Positions 31,443 through 41,939 of a stretch of 64,000 nt of DNA are shown here, piece after piece (positions within the stretch are counted from its first letter, which is position 1; every line of letters begins with the position of its first letter). The notes under the pieces are model-generated. The model worked only from the letters and a program-made list of their open reading frames with translations, was not told the origin of the DNA and searched no databases. A program made the position numbers and the translations under genes. Origin of the DNA: Puccinellia tenuiflora (Eukaryota > Streptophyta > Magnoliopsida > Poales > Poaceae); assembly GCA_012064385.1 (NCBI GenBank), contig QRDG01000921.1, positions 124,001 through 188,000 on the forward strand, written 5' to 3'.

Positions 31443-34400
31443 GAAAGCGCGCTCGTCGAGTTCCTCCGTGAGAACCGGGACATTTTCGCGTGGTCCCCCA
31501 AGGACATGCCTGGTGTGCCGAGGGAACTCGCCGAGCACTCTCTTCACGTCCGGCCAGACGCCAAGCCGGTAAAACAGTCCCTGCGACGTTTCGCGGAAGG
31601 AAGAAGACAGCTTATAGGAGAAGAAATAGCCCGGCTACTCGCGGCCGGGTTCATCAAAGAAGTGCAACACACGGAGTGGCTAGCCAATCCGGTGATGGTG
31701 GAAAAGAAGAACAAGAAATGGCGGATGTGTATCGATTACACCCACCTCAACAAGGCTTGCCCTAAGGACCCGTTTGCATTACCGCGCATTGACCAAGTGA
31801 TCGACTCCACGGCCGGCTGCGACCTCCTCTCCCTCCTCGACGCCTATTCTGGCTACCACCAAATTCCGCTGAATCCGGACGACCAGCTCAAGACCGCCTT
31901 CATCACCCCATACGGCCCGTACTGCTACACCACTATGCCGTTCGGCTTGAAGAACGCGGGAGCAACATACCAGCGCTGCATGCAGAAATGCCTGCACGAC
32001 CAAATCGGTCGCAACGCGCACGCTTACGTCGACGACGTCGTCATCAAGACCAAGGAGAAGCAAACCCTCCTCCTCGACCTCAAGGAAACCTTCGACAACC
32101 TCCGCCGCTTCCAGATGAAGCTCAACCCGGAGAAATGCGTGTTCGGCGTTCCAGCCGGACAGCTACTCGGCTACCTTGTGTCGGCACGAGGAATCGAGGC
32201 CAACCCGGAGAAAATCGCCGCCATCGACAACATGCGACAACCAAGGAGCGTCAAGGACATTCAGAAGTTCGCCGGTTGCCTAGCTTCCCTTAGCCGCTTC
32301 ATCAGCCGGCTCGGGGAGAAGGCTCTCCCGCTCTACCACTTACTGAAGAAAACGGACAAGTTCGTCTGGAACGATGCGGCCGACGCCGCCTTCAAGGAAC
32401 TCAAGCGGGCGATGGCCACCACCCCAGTTCTAGCACCCCCGACCCCAAAGGAGCCCATGCTCATGTACATTGCCGCCTCCAATCGAGTCGTCAGCGTGGT
32501 CCTAGTGGTGGAACGAGACGAACCCGGCAAGCAGCGGCCGGTTCAGCGGCCAGTCTACTACCTCAGTGAGGTGCTCTCGCAATCAAAGCAAAACTACCCG
32601 CACTACCAGAAGCTCGTATACGGCGTGTACATGGCAACGAAGAAGCTGAAACATTACTTTCAAGAGCACCCGATCAAAGTGATAAGCGACGCACCGCTTG
32701 CCGAGATCATAGGCAACAAGGACGCAACCGGCAGAGTTGCGAAATGGGCGATTAACCTGACGGCGCACGGAGTCGAGTACGACAAGAGAACAGCGATCAA
32801 GTCGCAGGAGCTGGCGGACTTTCTTGCCGATTGGACGGAGACGGACCACGTACCGCCGCCACCCGGTTCCGGTGAGCATTGGCTCATGCATTTCGATGGA
32901 TCCAAAAGATACTGGGGACTCGGCGCCGGAGTCGTCCTCACCTCACCCAAGGGGGGACGACTGGAATACGTGCTACACATCCACTTCACGGCGTCCAACA
33001 ACGTAGCCGAGTATGAAGCTCTCGCACACGGCCTCAAGCTCGCCAAGGCTATGAACATCAAACGAATCCTCTGCTACGGCGACTCCGACTTGGTGGTTCA
33101 GCAGACCACTGGTCATTGGGACGCCAAGGACCCCAACATGGCCGCCTACCGCTTCTTCGTCCAGCAGCTCGCGGGATGCTTCGAAGGATGCGAGTTCCAC
33201 CACATCCATCGCTCCAACAACGAGGCAGCCGACACCCTGGCAAACATTGGCTCTCTTCGCGAGGAAATCCCACCCGGCGTCGCCCTCGAGAAGCTCTACA
33301 AACCATCCATCACGCCGTGTCCCGGCTCCGATTCCATCCGGATGCCGCCGGATACGGAGTCGGCAGGGCCGGCTCCAGGCGAGACGGAATCCGTCGAGGT
33401 CCTCGTCATCGAAGCGGCGCCACCATGGACCCAACCCTTCCTCGCCTACCTCGCCAACAACGAGCTCCCAGCAGATGAGCTCATCGCCAGGCAAATCAAA
33501 CGCCGGGCAAGTGCTTACACCATCATCAACAACGAGCTATACAAGCGCAGCGTATCCGGAATGTTCCAACGCTGCGTGAGCCAAGAAGAAGGGATCAGGA
33601 TCCTAAGGGAGATCCATCAAGGCGAATGCGGCCATCACGCATCCTCAAGGGCAATTGTGGCTAAGGCATTCAGGCACGGGTTTTACTGGCCGACTGCGTT
33701 GGCAGACGCGAACCAACTGGTCCGGCTCTGCAACGGCTGCCAACGATTCGCAACGCAGAAGCACACGCCGGCTTCAGCACTCAAGACAATTCCCATCACT
33801 TGGCCGTTTGCCGTCTGGGAGCTCGAGATGGTTGGGCCATTGAGGAGATCCAGTGGAGGCATGACACACCTGCTGGTAGCGGTCGACAAGTTCACGAAAT
33901 GGATTGAAGCCAAGCCGATCAAGAAACTGGATGGACCAACAGCAGTCAAGTTCTTCAAAAGCATCATCTACCGCTTCGGCTACCCCAACAGCATCATCAC
34001 GGACAACGGGACAAACTTCGTCAAGGGAGAATTCGCCAAGTTCTGCGGCAGGACCGGCATCCGGCTCGACGTGGCCTCCGTCACGCACCCGCAGTCGAAC
34101 GGGCAAGTCGAGCGAGCAAACGGCCTCATCCTATCCGGCATCAAACCTCGGCTGCTCGAACCGCTCGAACGGGCAGCCGGCGCGTGGGAAGAAGAGCTAC
34201 CTTCCGTCCTCTGGAGCCTAAGGACAACGCCGAACCGTTCAACCGGCTTCACCCCCTTCTTCCTCGTCCACGGAGCTGAAGCCGTCATGCCAACAGACAT
34301 TGAGCACGACGCACCCCGGATCGTGCTATACACGGAGGCACAAGCTAAGCAAGCCTACGAGGATGGAATGGACCTGCTCGAGGAAGCACGCCAGCTTGCC

Positions 34401-34691
34401 GAATCAAGGTCGGCGATGTACCAGCAGCAACTACGCAATTATCACAGTCGGCGCGTCAAGCACGTCCACTTTCGTGAAGGCGACCTCGTGCTCCGGCTCA
34501 TCCAGGACACCAAAAACATGCACAAGTTGTCATCATCGTGGGAAGGACTATTCATCGTTAGCAAAGCGCTCATCAACGATGCTTACTACCTCATCGACGC
34601 CCGCGAGCACAAGAAGGACACGATGGACAAGGAAGGCGATGAAACGGAGAGGCCATGGAACGCGTCACTCCTGCGTCGATTCTACACTTGA
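31443..34691 (+). CDS. Retrotransposon pol: RT, RNase H, second RNase H, integrase
   Basis: The frame is in phase with gag-PR across TAG 31440-31442 and begins ESALVEFLRENRDIFAWSPK. The first ATG is at 31506. The reverse transcriptase has WRMCIDYTHLNKACPKDPF and the catalytic AYVDDVVIKT (YVDD at about 32025). The connection/RNase H region follows to about 32830. The second RNase H is at about 32885-33240 (MHFDGSKRYWGLGAGVVLTS, NVAEYEALAHGLKLA, NEAADTLANIGS). Integrase has an HHCC finger (GHHASSRAIVAKA, CNGCQRFA) and the DDE triad (AVDKFTKWIEAKP, SIITDNGTNFVKGEF, SNGQVERANG). No other lesion was seen to the stop at 34689-34691. Whether the upstream TAG is read through or is a mutation is unknown. 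Confidence 0.88.
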   Translation, partial: ESALVEFLRENRDIFAWSPKDMPGVPRELAEHSLHVRPDAKPVKQSLRRFAEGRRQLIGEEIARLLAAGFIKEVQHTEWLANPVMVEKKNKKWRMCIDYTHLNKACPKDPFALPRIDQVIDSTAGCDLLSLLDAYSGYHQIPLNPDDQLKTAFITPYGPYCYTTMPFGLKNAGATYQRCMQKCLHDQIGRNAHAYVDDVVIKTKEKQTLLLDLKETFDNLRRFQMKLNPEKCVFGVPAGQLLGYLVSARGIEANPEKIAAIDNMRQPRSVKDIQKFAGCLASLSRFISRLGEKALPLYHLLKKTDKFVWNDAADAAFKELKRAMATTPVLAPPTPKEPMLMYIAASNRVVSVVLVVERDEPGKQRPVQRPVYYLSEVLSQSKQNYPHYQKLVYGVYMATKKLKHYFQEHPIKVISDAPLAEIIGNKDATGRVAKWAINLTAHGVEYDKRTAIKSQELADFLADWTETDHVPPPPGSGEHWLMHFDGSKRYWGLGAGVVLTSPKGGRLEYVLHIHFTASNNVAEYEALAHGLKLAKAMNIKRILCYGDSDLVVQQTTGHWDAKDPNMAAYRFFVQQLAGCFEGCEFHHIHRSNNEAADTLANIGSLREEIPPGVALEKLYKPSITPCPGSDSIRMPPDTESAGPAPGETESVEVLVIEAAPPWTQPFLAYLANNELPADELIARQIKRRASAYTIINNELYKRSVSGMFQRCVSQEEGIRILREIHQGECGHHASSRAIVAKAFRHGFYWPTALADANQLVRLCNGCQRFATQKHTPASALKTIPITWPFAVWELEMVGPLRRSSGGMTHLLVAVDKFTKWIEAKPIKKLDGPTAVKFFKSIIYRFGYPNSIITDNGTNFVKGEFAKFCGRTGIRLDVASVTHPQSNGQVERANGLILSGIKPRLLEPLERAAGAWEEELPSVLWSLRTTPNRSTGFTPFFLVHGAEAVMPTDIEHDAPRIVLYTEAQAKQAYEDGMDLLEEARQLAESRSAMYQQQLRNYHSRRVKHVHFREGDLVLRLIQDTKNMHKLSSSWEGLFIVSKALINDAYYLIDAREHKKDTMDKEGDETERPWNASLLRRFYT

Positions 34692-34837
34692 GAGAGAACA
34701 ATGTATGTATCACCCATGCTATCAATAAAATAAACGAGAATGATGAACACATGAGCAGTTTTTCGCAACTTTTTCCGCATTTTCTTCCCGGCTCTTCCGG
34801 CAGCCGGCAAGCTTGCCTTTAGCGGCCGTGTAGCGTG

Positions 34838-35082
34838 ACTAACCCCTAAACGGCTAACTCTTCGAATCCGGTTAAGGCCGGCAAGAGAACAAGCTGGAGG
34901 GGGCCAACAACGTGAAAAACGCATAAAGGGAAGTCCTGCCGGCTGAAATAACGTTCTTCTGCAAACTCGGCCAAGCCGGCAGTCGGCAACCGCTTCTCCG
35001 ATTATGGATGATTAACTACACAACGCTAAACGGCTAACTCTTCGAATCCGGTTAAGGCCGGCAAGAGAATAAGCTGGAGGCT
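34838..35082 (+). repeat. Direct repeat of about 57 bp, spacing about 182 bp
   Basis: CTAAACGGCTAACTCTTCGA followed by ATCCGGTTAAGGCCGGCAAG occurs at about 34846 and 35028, downstream of pol. It is noncoding and rich in GCCGGC. Confidence 0.8.
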
Positions 35083-35536
35083 GAGTGTATGCGAAAGACG
35101 TAAGAAATAGAAGTCGTTACCGGCTGAGAAAACTCTGGCCTAACAAACCGGATCCTAGCGTTGTAGTAGTGTGCATGATCCCGCCAGACGGTGAAGTGCA
35201 CACGAACGGCGGCGGGAAAGGCTACAGGCGAGTGTGAAACTGAAATAAGCATAGTAAAAGTGTTCTCCGTGATCAAAATAGCAAGCTAATCGCTTCGTCA
35301 TTTCATTTCACGCGCGGAAACGCCGCCAACCGGCTTCGAGAGCCCAAGCCGGACACAGGCACGACGAGCAGGAGATAAAAACTGCGCACAAGTAAACAAG
35401 CACAGAAACAAAAGCATCGGGAATTAAACATCAAGTGCAAGGCCTTACAGATAAAAGCTGGACAACAAAACAAAAGAGGGAAGTCCACAGGCGGACCTTC
35501 CCCGCTGCAACTACAAGGTTGAGCCGGCAGAGCTCC

Positions 35537-36343
35537 CTAAGCGGCATCCGTCGCCTTCCCGGATCCACCTATCTTCTTGCCAACCCAGTGCTTGATGCAG
35601 AGGGTGCCGTCGAACACCTTCACGAAGAAGACGCCCTTGTCACGACGGAGACGGAAGCAGAGAATGAAGCCGGCTTCGAGCTCGTAGAAGTCAGCGAACT
35701 CGTCCCAACCCCTGACAAACTCCACCCTGTTGACAACAGCATTACCCTCCACCTGGGAGGTGAACCGGACGGTTGCATTCCAGGGACCCTGGGAAGCACC
35801 CTCACGGAAGAGCTTGAACTTGAAGTGGCCAACGCCTGGCAGTGCGTCGGCGAAGGCATCGGGAAGCCTCTGCACCGGCCCAGTAACTGGCGAGTGCAGG
35901 ATCAAGAGGAACTCCCCGATAGGGAACACACCCCAGGCCGGGCGCCGCGGATTCTCCAGGGAGTCGGAAGAGGCGGAGGACAACTCCGCGCTCTCTTCCT
36001 CGCTGTCGGCGACAGCAGAGGGAGCATATTTAGGAATCGGGTCAAAAGCCTGGAGGTGGAAGACATGGGGTGGCTTCCTCCTCGCTCGATGAGTCGTGAA
36101 GAACAAGGAGGTTCTTGCCACGACCAATGCCGATGCTAATGCCGCCACTGACGGCACCCGCACTCCTCAAGCCAGCACGGCCGCCGCCCTTGCCGCGGCC
36201 AGCGCTGCTACCGGCGGCAGCGGAGGCGACCGCCTTTCCCCGCCCACGACCGCCACTCTTAGGGGGACGACCGCGCGGACGTTTCGCCGGAGGCGCAGCG
36301 ATGGTCTCCTCAGCGCAACATCCAAAGGCTCGGACTTCACCAT
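35537..36343 (-). pseudogene. Antisense gene 1 in the retrotransposon: AT-hook / B3-like protein
   Basis: The ATG at 36343-36341 (MVKSEPLDVA) starts on the minus strand. After a frame change near 36310 the frame encodes an AT-hook (KRPRGRPPKSGGRGRGK), glycine-rich sequence and an acidic SSSEEEAT segment. A second frame change near 36080 leads to the 208-codon frame ending at 35537. That frame contains a B3-like fold signature (VNRVEFVRGWDEFADFYELE, GFILCFRLRRDKGVFFVKVF, DGTLCIK). AT-hooks bind AT-rich minor groove and B3 domains are plant DNA-binding modules, so a nuclear DNA-binding role is inferred. It lies opposite to pol, between pol and the 3' LTR. The frame changes could be indels or an undetected intron. 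Confidence 0.6.
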
Positions 36344-36559
36344 GGCAGGGATGCGAGGAAACAAGAAGAGGAAGGCGAAAAGGGAGCAAGGAAGCGCGAG
36401 TGAAGAAGGAGAAAGAAAACGGTCAAGATTTATAGCAGAAACAGGACACAACGTGGGAGACCCAACCGTCACCCACGATCCCATGATCAACACGTGGAAA
36501 CGAAACTCAGTTGACGGGACCTTTCAGTAACTGCAACCGGGTCCACGCACAGAAGCCAA

Positions 36560-37440
36560 GGAGGCAAGGCCAAGCCGGCAAAAAGATACCCGGGGGCTGC
36601 GCAGCCGGCAAGCCGGCTGCCCAGACCCGGACGAACATATAAAAATCACCCCGAGTCACGGACTCGGGGGCTGCGAAGCCGTCAGCCGGCAAAAGATTCC
36701 CGGGGGCTGCGCAGCCGGCAAGCCGGCTGCCCAGACCCGGACGAACATATAAAAATCACCCCGAGTCACGGACTCGGGGGCTGCGAAGCCGTCAGCCGGC
36801 AAAAAGATTCCCGGGGGCTGCGCAGCCGGCAAGCCGGCTGCCCAGACCCGGACGAACATATAAAAATCACCCCGAGTCACGGACTCGGCGGCTGCGAAGC
36901 CGTCAGCCGGCATAAAAATTCCCGGGGGCTGCGCAGCCGGCCAAGGCGGCTGCCGCAGACCCGGACGCATATATAAATCACCCCAGTCACGGACTCGGGG
37001 GCTGCGAAGCCGTCAGCCGGCAAAAAGATTCCCGGGCGCTGCGCACCCGCCAAGGCGGCAGCTCAGACCCGGACGACATATAAATCACCCCGAGTCACGG
37101 ACTCGGGGGCTGCCAAGCCGTCAGCCGGCTAAAGATACCCGGGGGCTGCGCACCCGCCAAGGACGGCTCCGCAGACCCGGACGCACATAATAAAACACCC
37201 CAAGTCACGGACTCGGGGGCTGCGAAGCCGTCAGCCGGCAAAAAGATCCCCGGGTGCTGCGCACCCGCCAAGGCGGCTGCCCAGACCCAGACGAACATAT
37301 AAAATCACCCCAAGTCACGGACTCGGGGGCTGCCAAGCCTTCAGCCGGCATAACAATTCCCGGGGGCTGCGCAGCCGGCAAGCCGGCTCCGCAGACTCGG
37401 ACGTATATTTAAATCACCCCAAGTCACGGACTCGGGGCTG
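36560..37440 (+). repeat. 110-bp tandem array with repeated hairpins, eight copies
   Basis: CACGGACTCGG recurs at 36657, 36767, 36878, 36988, 37096, 37206, 37316 and 37425 (108-111 bp apart). Each unit holds a hairpin CCCGAGTCACGGACTCGGG (8-bp stem, 3-base loop; a few copies carry CCCAAGTC or CCCCAGTC), GGGGGCTGCGCAGCCGGC and an ACATATAAA tract. The first three units are nearly identical and later ones decay. It lies directly upstream of antisense gene 1. Confidence 0.92.
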
Positions 37441-37810
37441 CACGATATAACGACGACAGAAGATAAGCGATAAGCAGGAAACGTGAAATTTCGACCCGGC
37501 TAGATGCTCAAGCCGGCCCAAAATTCGGGGGCTAGGCATGGTGATTATCATCACCAAAACAAAGACGAATTCCAGTACAAAGGCCCAACAGCCACAGAGG
37601 AAACGACACTTATGATAACAGATCACGGCAAGAAGCAGAATAGCGAATTTTTACAAGGCAATCTCCAAAAGTGCACGACATAACAAGATGTGTAATGTGA
37701 CAGGACAGTTAATAGTACGGAATGACAGTTACACCCGGCATCCCAGGGAAGCAAGCAAATCAGGCAATAGAAGCATCAGCAGCGTCGCCGGCTCTAGTAT
37801 CTTCAGTTGG

Positions 37811-40609
37811 CTACGGCGCCGAGGACAGTTCAGCAGGCACAAGTTTCGTCAAGTCCACCGCCTCGGCAACTCGCCCTGAGGCTATGGCGATTTCCGGACG
37901 CAGGCTCGCGAGGGATGTTCCAGTGCGGAAGCCATCCAACAGCCTGCTCATCTGCACGCCAGGGTACCATGACTTCACCACGGCCAGTGCCATGTCGGTG
38001 CCTCCACGCGCCGCCATCTCCACCTGCTCGTTGATGCCAATCGGTGCCCCTTCAAGCCGAGCAGACAAGTCGTGGAGAGTAGCTGGCAAGGGAGTGTCCG
38101 GCCACAGATTCTCAAGCACGCCGCCGGCCGCTTCCTTTAGCCGTTTGAATTCCTGGCCGAATCGCAGAAGACGGGAGGCGGTCGTCGGAGCAGACCCAGC
38201 AACAGCACCAGAAGATTCCGGTCGGGAGTGAGCCGAGGCAGCATCTTTTTGGAGTTGCGCATCCACCTCGGGATAGAGGCCTACATTTCAAACCAATGAG
38301 GCCGAATAGAAGACCCCAAGCACGAAATCAAGGAGAAAGGAGACTTCACTTACCGAGGATCAGCTCGTTTACACGTTCAACCTCCTTGACCAGGCCGCCC
38401 ACCAGCTGTTCCTGCTCAAGCTCGCGCGCCTTGGCCTCCTGGACGATCTTGTCGCTGTTCTCGACGGAAGCCTTCAGCAGATCCCTCAGCTCGGTCGCAT
38501 CCCCGCGGAGAGACTCAACCTCGCTCTGCTTCCGACGCTCGGACTCCCGCAGTTTCGCCGTCTCCTCGCCCAGCCGGACGACCTCGAGGCGGCGCTCTTC
38601 TAATACCTCATCCGCCGTTTGGAGATCCGTCTTGGCCAAGGTCAGGGCGACGTCCTTCTCCTTCAGCTGCGTCTCCAAGCCGGCGCGGGAGGTGGCGTCA
38701 CCTGTGGAGATCAAATCACCGTCAAGCCAAGACATGCAAGAGAAAAAGGCAGAACGACAAGACAGAGTGCAGAAGGAAAAAGGAAGCTAAACCTTTAGCC
38801 GCCTCAAGCTCTCGCTTGAGCAACGCCGCCTCCCTAGCCGCCTCGGCAAAACCTTGCTCGACGGAGGAGCAGAGCAAAGTCACGTTGGCCAGGTTCTCCC
38901 TGGTCGTCTGTTCCGCCAGCGCGGCAAGGGGAATCCTCCCCGACGCGTCGGGCCGAGCCGGCACCGGCCCAGTGTACGGCGGAGAGGATACCAGGATCGA
39001 CTGACGAGGACCCGGAAGCGAAGCCGTTGCTTCCTCAATGGCCCTGCCCTTGGCCGTCTCGGCCACCACCGAGGAAGGGGTAGGGAAGGCGAGAAACCCG
39101 GCCCCGGCGCCAGGCCGGGGAAACTACTTGGAAGGCGTCCACCGACGCCTCGGCGCCACCAGCCGAAGGCGGAGGGGTGGGGTCGACCACGGGATGAGCA
39201 GCACTCGTCGACATCGGGTCGACCACCCCCACGTCCGCCATCGCCGTCGCCGCTTCTGAAGGCGGGTTGGCCGCTTGCGCCGCAGGGGCCTCGGTAGCGG
39301 GCACCGAGGCCGACTCCACCACCGCGACAACTGCCGTCTCCGCTATTGGAAGCGGCGCTCTACGCATTAAGGAAAGCGTCACCATCAAGCACAAGTAACA
39401 AGATTCTCACCACGGGGCGAAGGCGTACCCGTCGCACGAGCCCAGGGCTCTGGCCATCCTCCTCCTCCTCAAGCGCTTTGGTGGGGGGGACGGCACAGCG
39501 TCGGATGGGCGCTTCACGCCCCCGGAGGGCACTTCCACGCCCTTCGCAGGGATGGCGGAGCCGTCAACCGACCGCTCCGCGCCAGCCGGCACCGCTTCAG
39601 CCCCAGCGCCGACTTCCGTGGTCTTGCGGGCATCCGCGCTTGCTCCCACTTTCTCCGCGGCCGCCTGGGCAGCCGCTGGCTGCTTTGCAGCCGCCTGGGC
39701 ATCCATCGACGCCCGGATTGAGTCCGCCAGTGCCAGCTCCGAGTAAATAGCTTTCTCCATATCCTCGATACCCGAGTCATAACCAAGAATAATAGGAGGA
39801 GAAAGATTAACCACCTGGGCGCGGGTCTTGTCGGCGGCGGGTTCTGCCCTCTCCACGTCCGCCGCCTTCAGAAGCGGACTCAATCCGCCAGTGCCAGCTC
39901 CGAGTAAATAGCTTTCTCCATATCCTCGATACCCGAGTCATAACCAAGAACAATAGGAGGAGAAAGATTAACCACCTGGGCGCGGGTCTTGTCGGTGGCG
40001 GGTTCTGCCCTCTCCACGCCCTGCAGATTCACATCGACCGCCGGCTTCCGGCTCCAAGATCTGTCCGCCGGACGCGAGTCGGTGAAGGCTGGGAGGCCGA
40101 CTCGGTCAACCTCAGTAGCGTTCCGAACATAAAAGTACGTATTCTGCCACTTCTTGATAGATTCGGGCAGATGGATCTTGGGAAGCGGCGTGCCCTTCGC
40201 GCTGATGGAGACGCTGCCGCAGTCGCGTTGCTGCCCAGCGGTCACCTGGGACCGCAAAAAGAAGAACATGCCGAAGAGCTCCATGCTGGGCCAAACGCCC
40301 AAATACGCTTCGCACAGCGTGACGAAGCAGGACAGCTGCGTGATGCAGTTTGCCCCCCAGATGGTGAGGCTGCAGCCCATAAAAATGTAGGAATTCATTG
40401 AAGAACGAGCTGACAGGAAGCCCCAATCCCCGCTCCACATGAGTGTAGAACATGACGAATTTGCCCGGTTTGGGCCTCGGCGAGGTCTCTCCTGGGGGAG
40501 GGGCGCGAGCCTCTACATCGCCCATCTTCCCCAGGGACCCATTCCGGTGAAGTTTCAGAAGGAACTCATCATCGATGATGGAGCGCATCCAAGCACCCGT
40601 GCCCGCCAT
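37811..40609 (-). pseudogene. Antisense gene 2 in the retrotransposon: Transposase_28 / coiled-coil protein
   Basis: Minus-strand ATG at 40609-40607 (MAGTGAWMRSIIDDEFLLKL). The region VERGLGLPVSSFFNEFLHFY, then in another frame ANCITQLSCFVTLCEAYLGV and ELFGMFFFLRSQ, matches the family Pfam calls 'putative gypsy type transposon' (Transposase_28). The frame change falls in a six-C run on the plus strand at 40353-40358. Further downstream are a charged linker, alanine-rich segments, a long coiled coil (38735-38350: EVVRLGEETAKLRESERRKQ) and a C-terminal block ending at 37811. Splice-like gaps separate the parts (around 38780-38740 and 38345-38285). The function is unknown. The local tandem duplication and frameshifts mean this copy is damaged. 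Confidence 0.65.
39722..40018. repeat. About 161-bp tandem duplication inside antisense gene 2
   Basis: CCGCCAGTGCCAGCTCCGAG through CTGCCCTCTCCACG occurs from about 39725 and again from about 39886. The junction places a stop in the minus-strand frame (after YSELALAD). Confidence 0.88.
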
Positions 40610-41134
40610 GGAAGATCTGTTGCCCGTGATGGGAGAGGCGGGAGCAGAAATGGCGAGATGGAAAAATCGGCAAGGAGCGAGAGGAGCAAGGACCGGCGAA
40701 GAAGACGAAGCGGGAGAGGGGAACGATAACTCTGGACCTTCCCCCTCTTTTCCCCTTTAAAAGCGGGGCAGGCGGAACCGCACCGCTCAGCGCGCCACGT
40801 GGGGCGCGAGCAGGCCGCACCATCCGCAGACGATCCCACTAACAGGCAGTTGCCGCAAACGATCCAGTCCATCGAAGACCGAAGCGACGTGCCCCTGACA
40901 TCGGGCAGAACACCGCCATCACGACCAGGCGGCAATACGTGGCTAATGTATGTCACGACCCACGATTCCCAAGACATCAAACTACCGGAGACCGGCTACC
41001 CCAAGCCGGACGAGCCGCCCTCGGCCACCATCACCTTATCCGGCAAACTTCGAGCCGGACGACTTCAACTACAGCGACACAAACAAAACATTGAAGCTCG
41101 AGAAGTCTACCCGGCAAGCCGGCAAGACTCCACG

Positions 41135-41148
41135 ACCTCGGGGGCTAG
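41135..41148 (+). promoter_or_regulatory. Polypurine tract
   Basis: GACCTCGGGGGCTAG immediately precedes the 3' LTR start (TGTTGGGGATAT at 41149). This position and its G-rich core fit the plus-strand primer of the element. Confidence 0.65.
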
Positions 41149-41775
41149 TGTTGGGGATATAAACCCCGTATACCCGAAAGAAGCCAAAACTTCCGAGGAC
41201 TCCAGTCGGCCAATCCCAGACGGATCCCGCCGTCCGGCTCCAGCAACTTCGTCCGGCTAGAGCAGTCGGCCTCTACCCACCGACCGGTCCGTACTGGTAG
41301 GCCCGGGTCATCAAGCCCCTGTCGGGCGTTACCGTTACAACGTAATGATGAGATAGCTCCAGCCGGCTCCAGATCGTAGTGATGTCATAGGGGTAAACAT
41401 GTAATCTCCCTGTAACCCAAAACCCTAGCCGCTGCCTATATAAGGCATGCAGGGCCTCCTGCGCGGAGAGACTGAGAGGGACACACACAGACATACGTAG
41501 ATCACCATCTTCCACCTCCAGCCGGCTTGACAACTCAAGCCGGCACCACCGCGATACAGCTCCAGGAGCAACCTTTGTAACCTGAATCTGTGATCAAGTA
41601 ATACAAGCAAGAACAGCAGGACGTAGGGGTGTTACCTCCACCAGGAGGGCCCCGAACCTGGGTAACTAGCGTGTGTTTACATGTTTGTTGCCCAATCCCG
41701 TGCGAGCATCCGATCGTCGCCTGCCCCACACTCTTTTCCGTCTCTGATGGACATGCCGTGCTACCCACCACGACA
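41149..41775 (+). repeat. 3' LTR
   Basis: It starts TGTTGGGGATATAAACCCC and ends CACCACGACA. The TATA box CTATATAAGG is at about 41437. The downstream part (about 41355-41775) closely matches the 5' LTR. The upstream part does not align well, and the total is 54 bp shorter. Confidence 0.9.
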
Positions 41776-41886
41776 GCTACCAACCGGCACTAATGGTGAA
41801 GATAAGGCACACATATCAGCGCTCCTTTAGTCCCGGCTCCAGCTACCAACTGGGACTAAAGGTGAAGAGTTGCCCTAATCTTTTAC

Positions 41887-41895
41887 CTATAAGTA
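41887..41895 (+). promoter_or_regulatory. TATA-like box before hairpin array
   Basis: CTATAAGTA lies 77 bp upstream of the first hairpin. An identical motif at 42682-42690 lies 77 bp upstream of the fifth hairpin. The surrounding block is duplicated. It is predicted only from sequence and spacing. Confidence 0.4.
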
Positions 41896-41939
41896 CCCAC
41901 CATGAAGAGGAAGAGGAAGAACAAGAGCACGGCAACAGC

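Larger units (their letters stand above)
27635..41775 (+). mobile_element. Tat-lineage Ty3/Gypsy LTR retrotransposon (14.1 kb)
   Basis: The order is 5' LTR (27635-28315), PBS, gag-protease, RT-RNaseH-second RNaseH-integrase, a roughly 6.4-kb 3' region with antisense genes, PPT and 3' LTR (41149-41775). A second RNase H between the first RNase H and integrase, plus antisense ORFs before the 3' LTR, are hallmarks of the Tat/Ogre branch. The flanks differ (GAACT before, GCTAC after) and the left flank is LINE while the right flank is CACTA, so this copy was not made by one simple insertion. See findings for the U3 mismatch. Confidence 0.9.
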
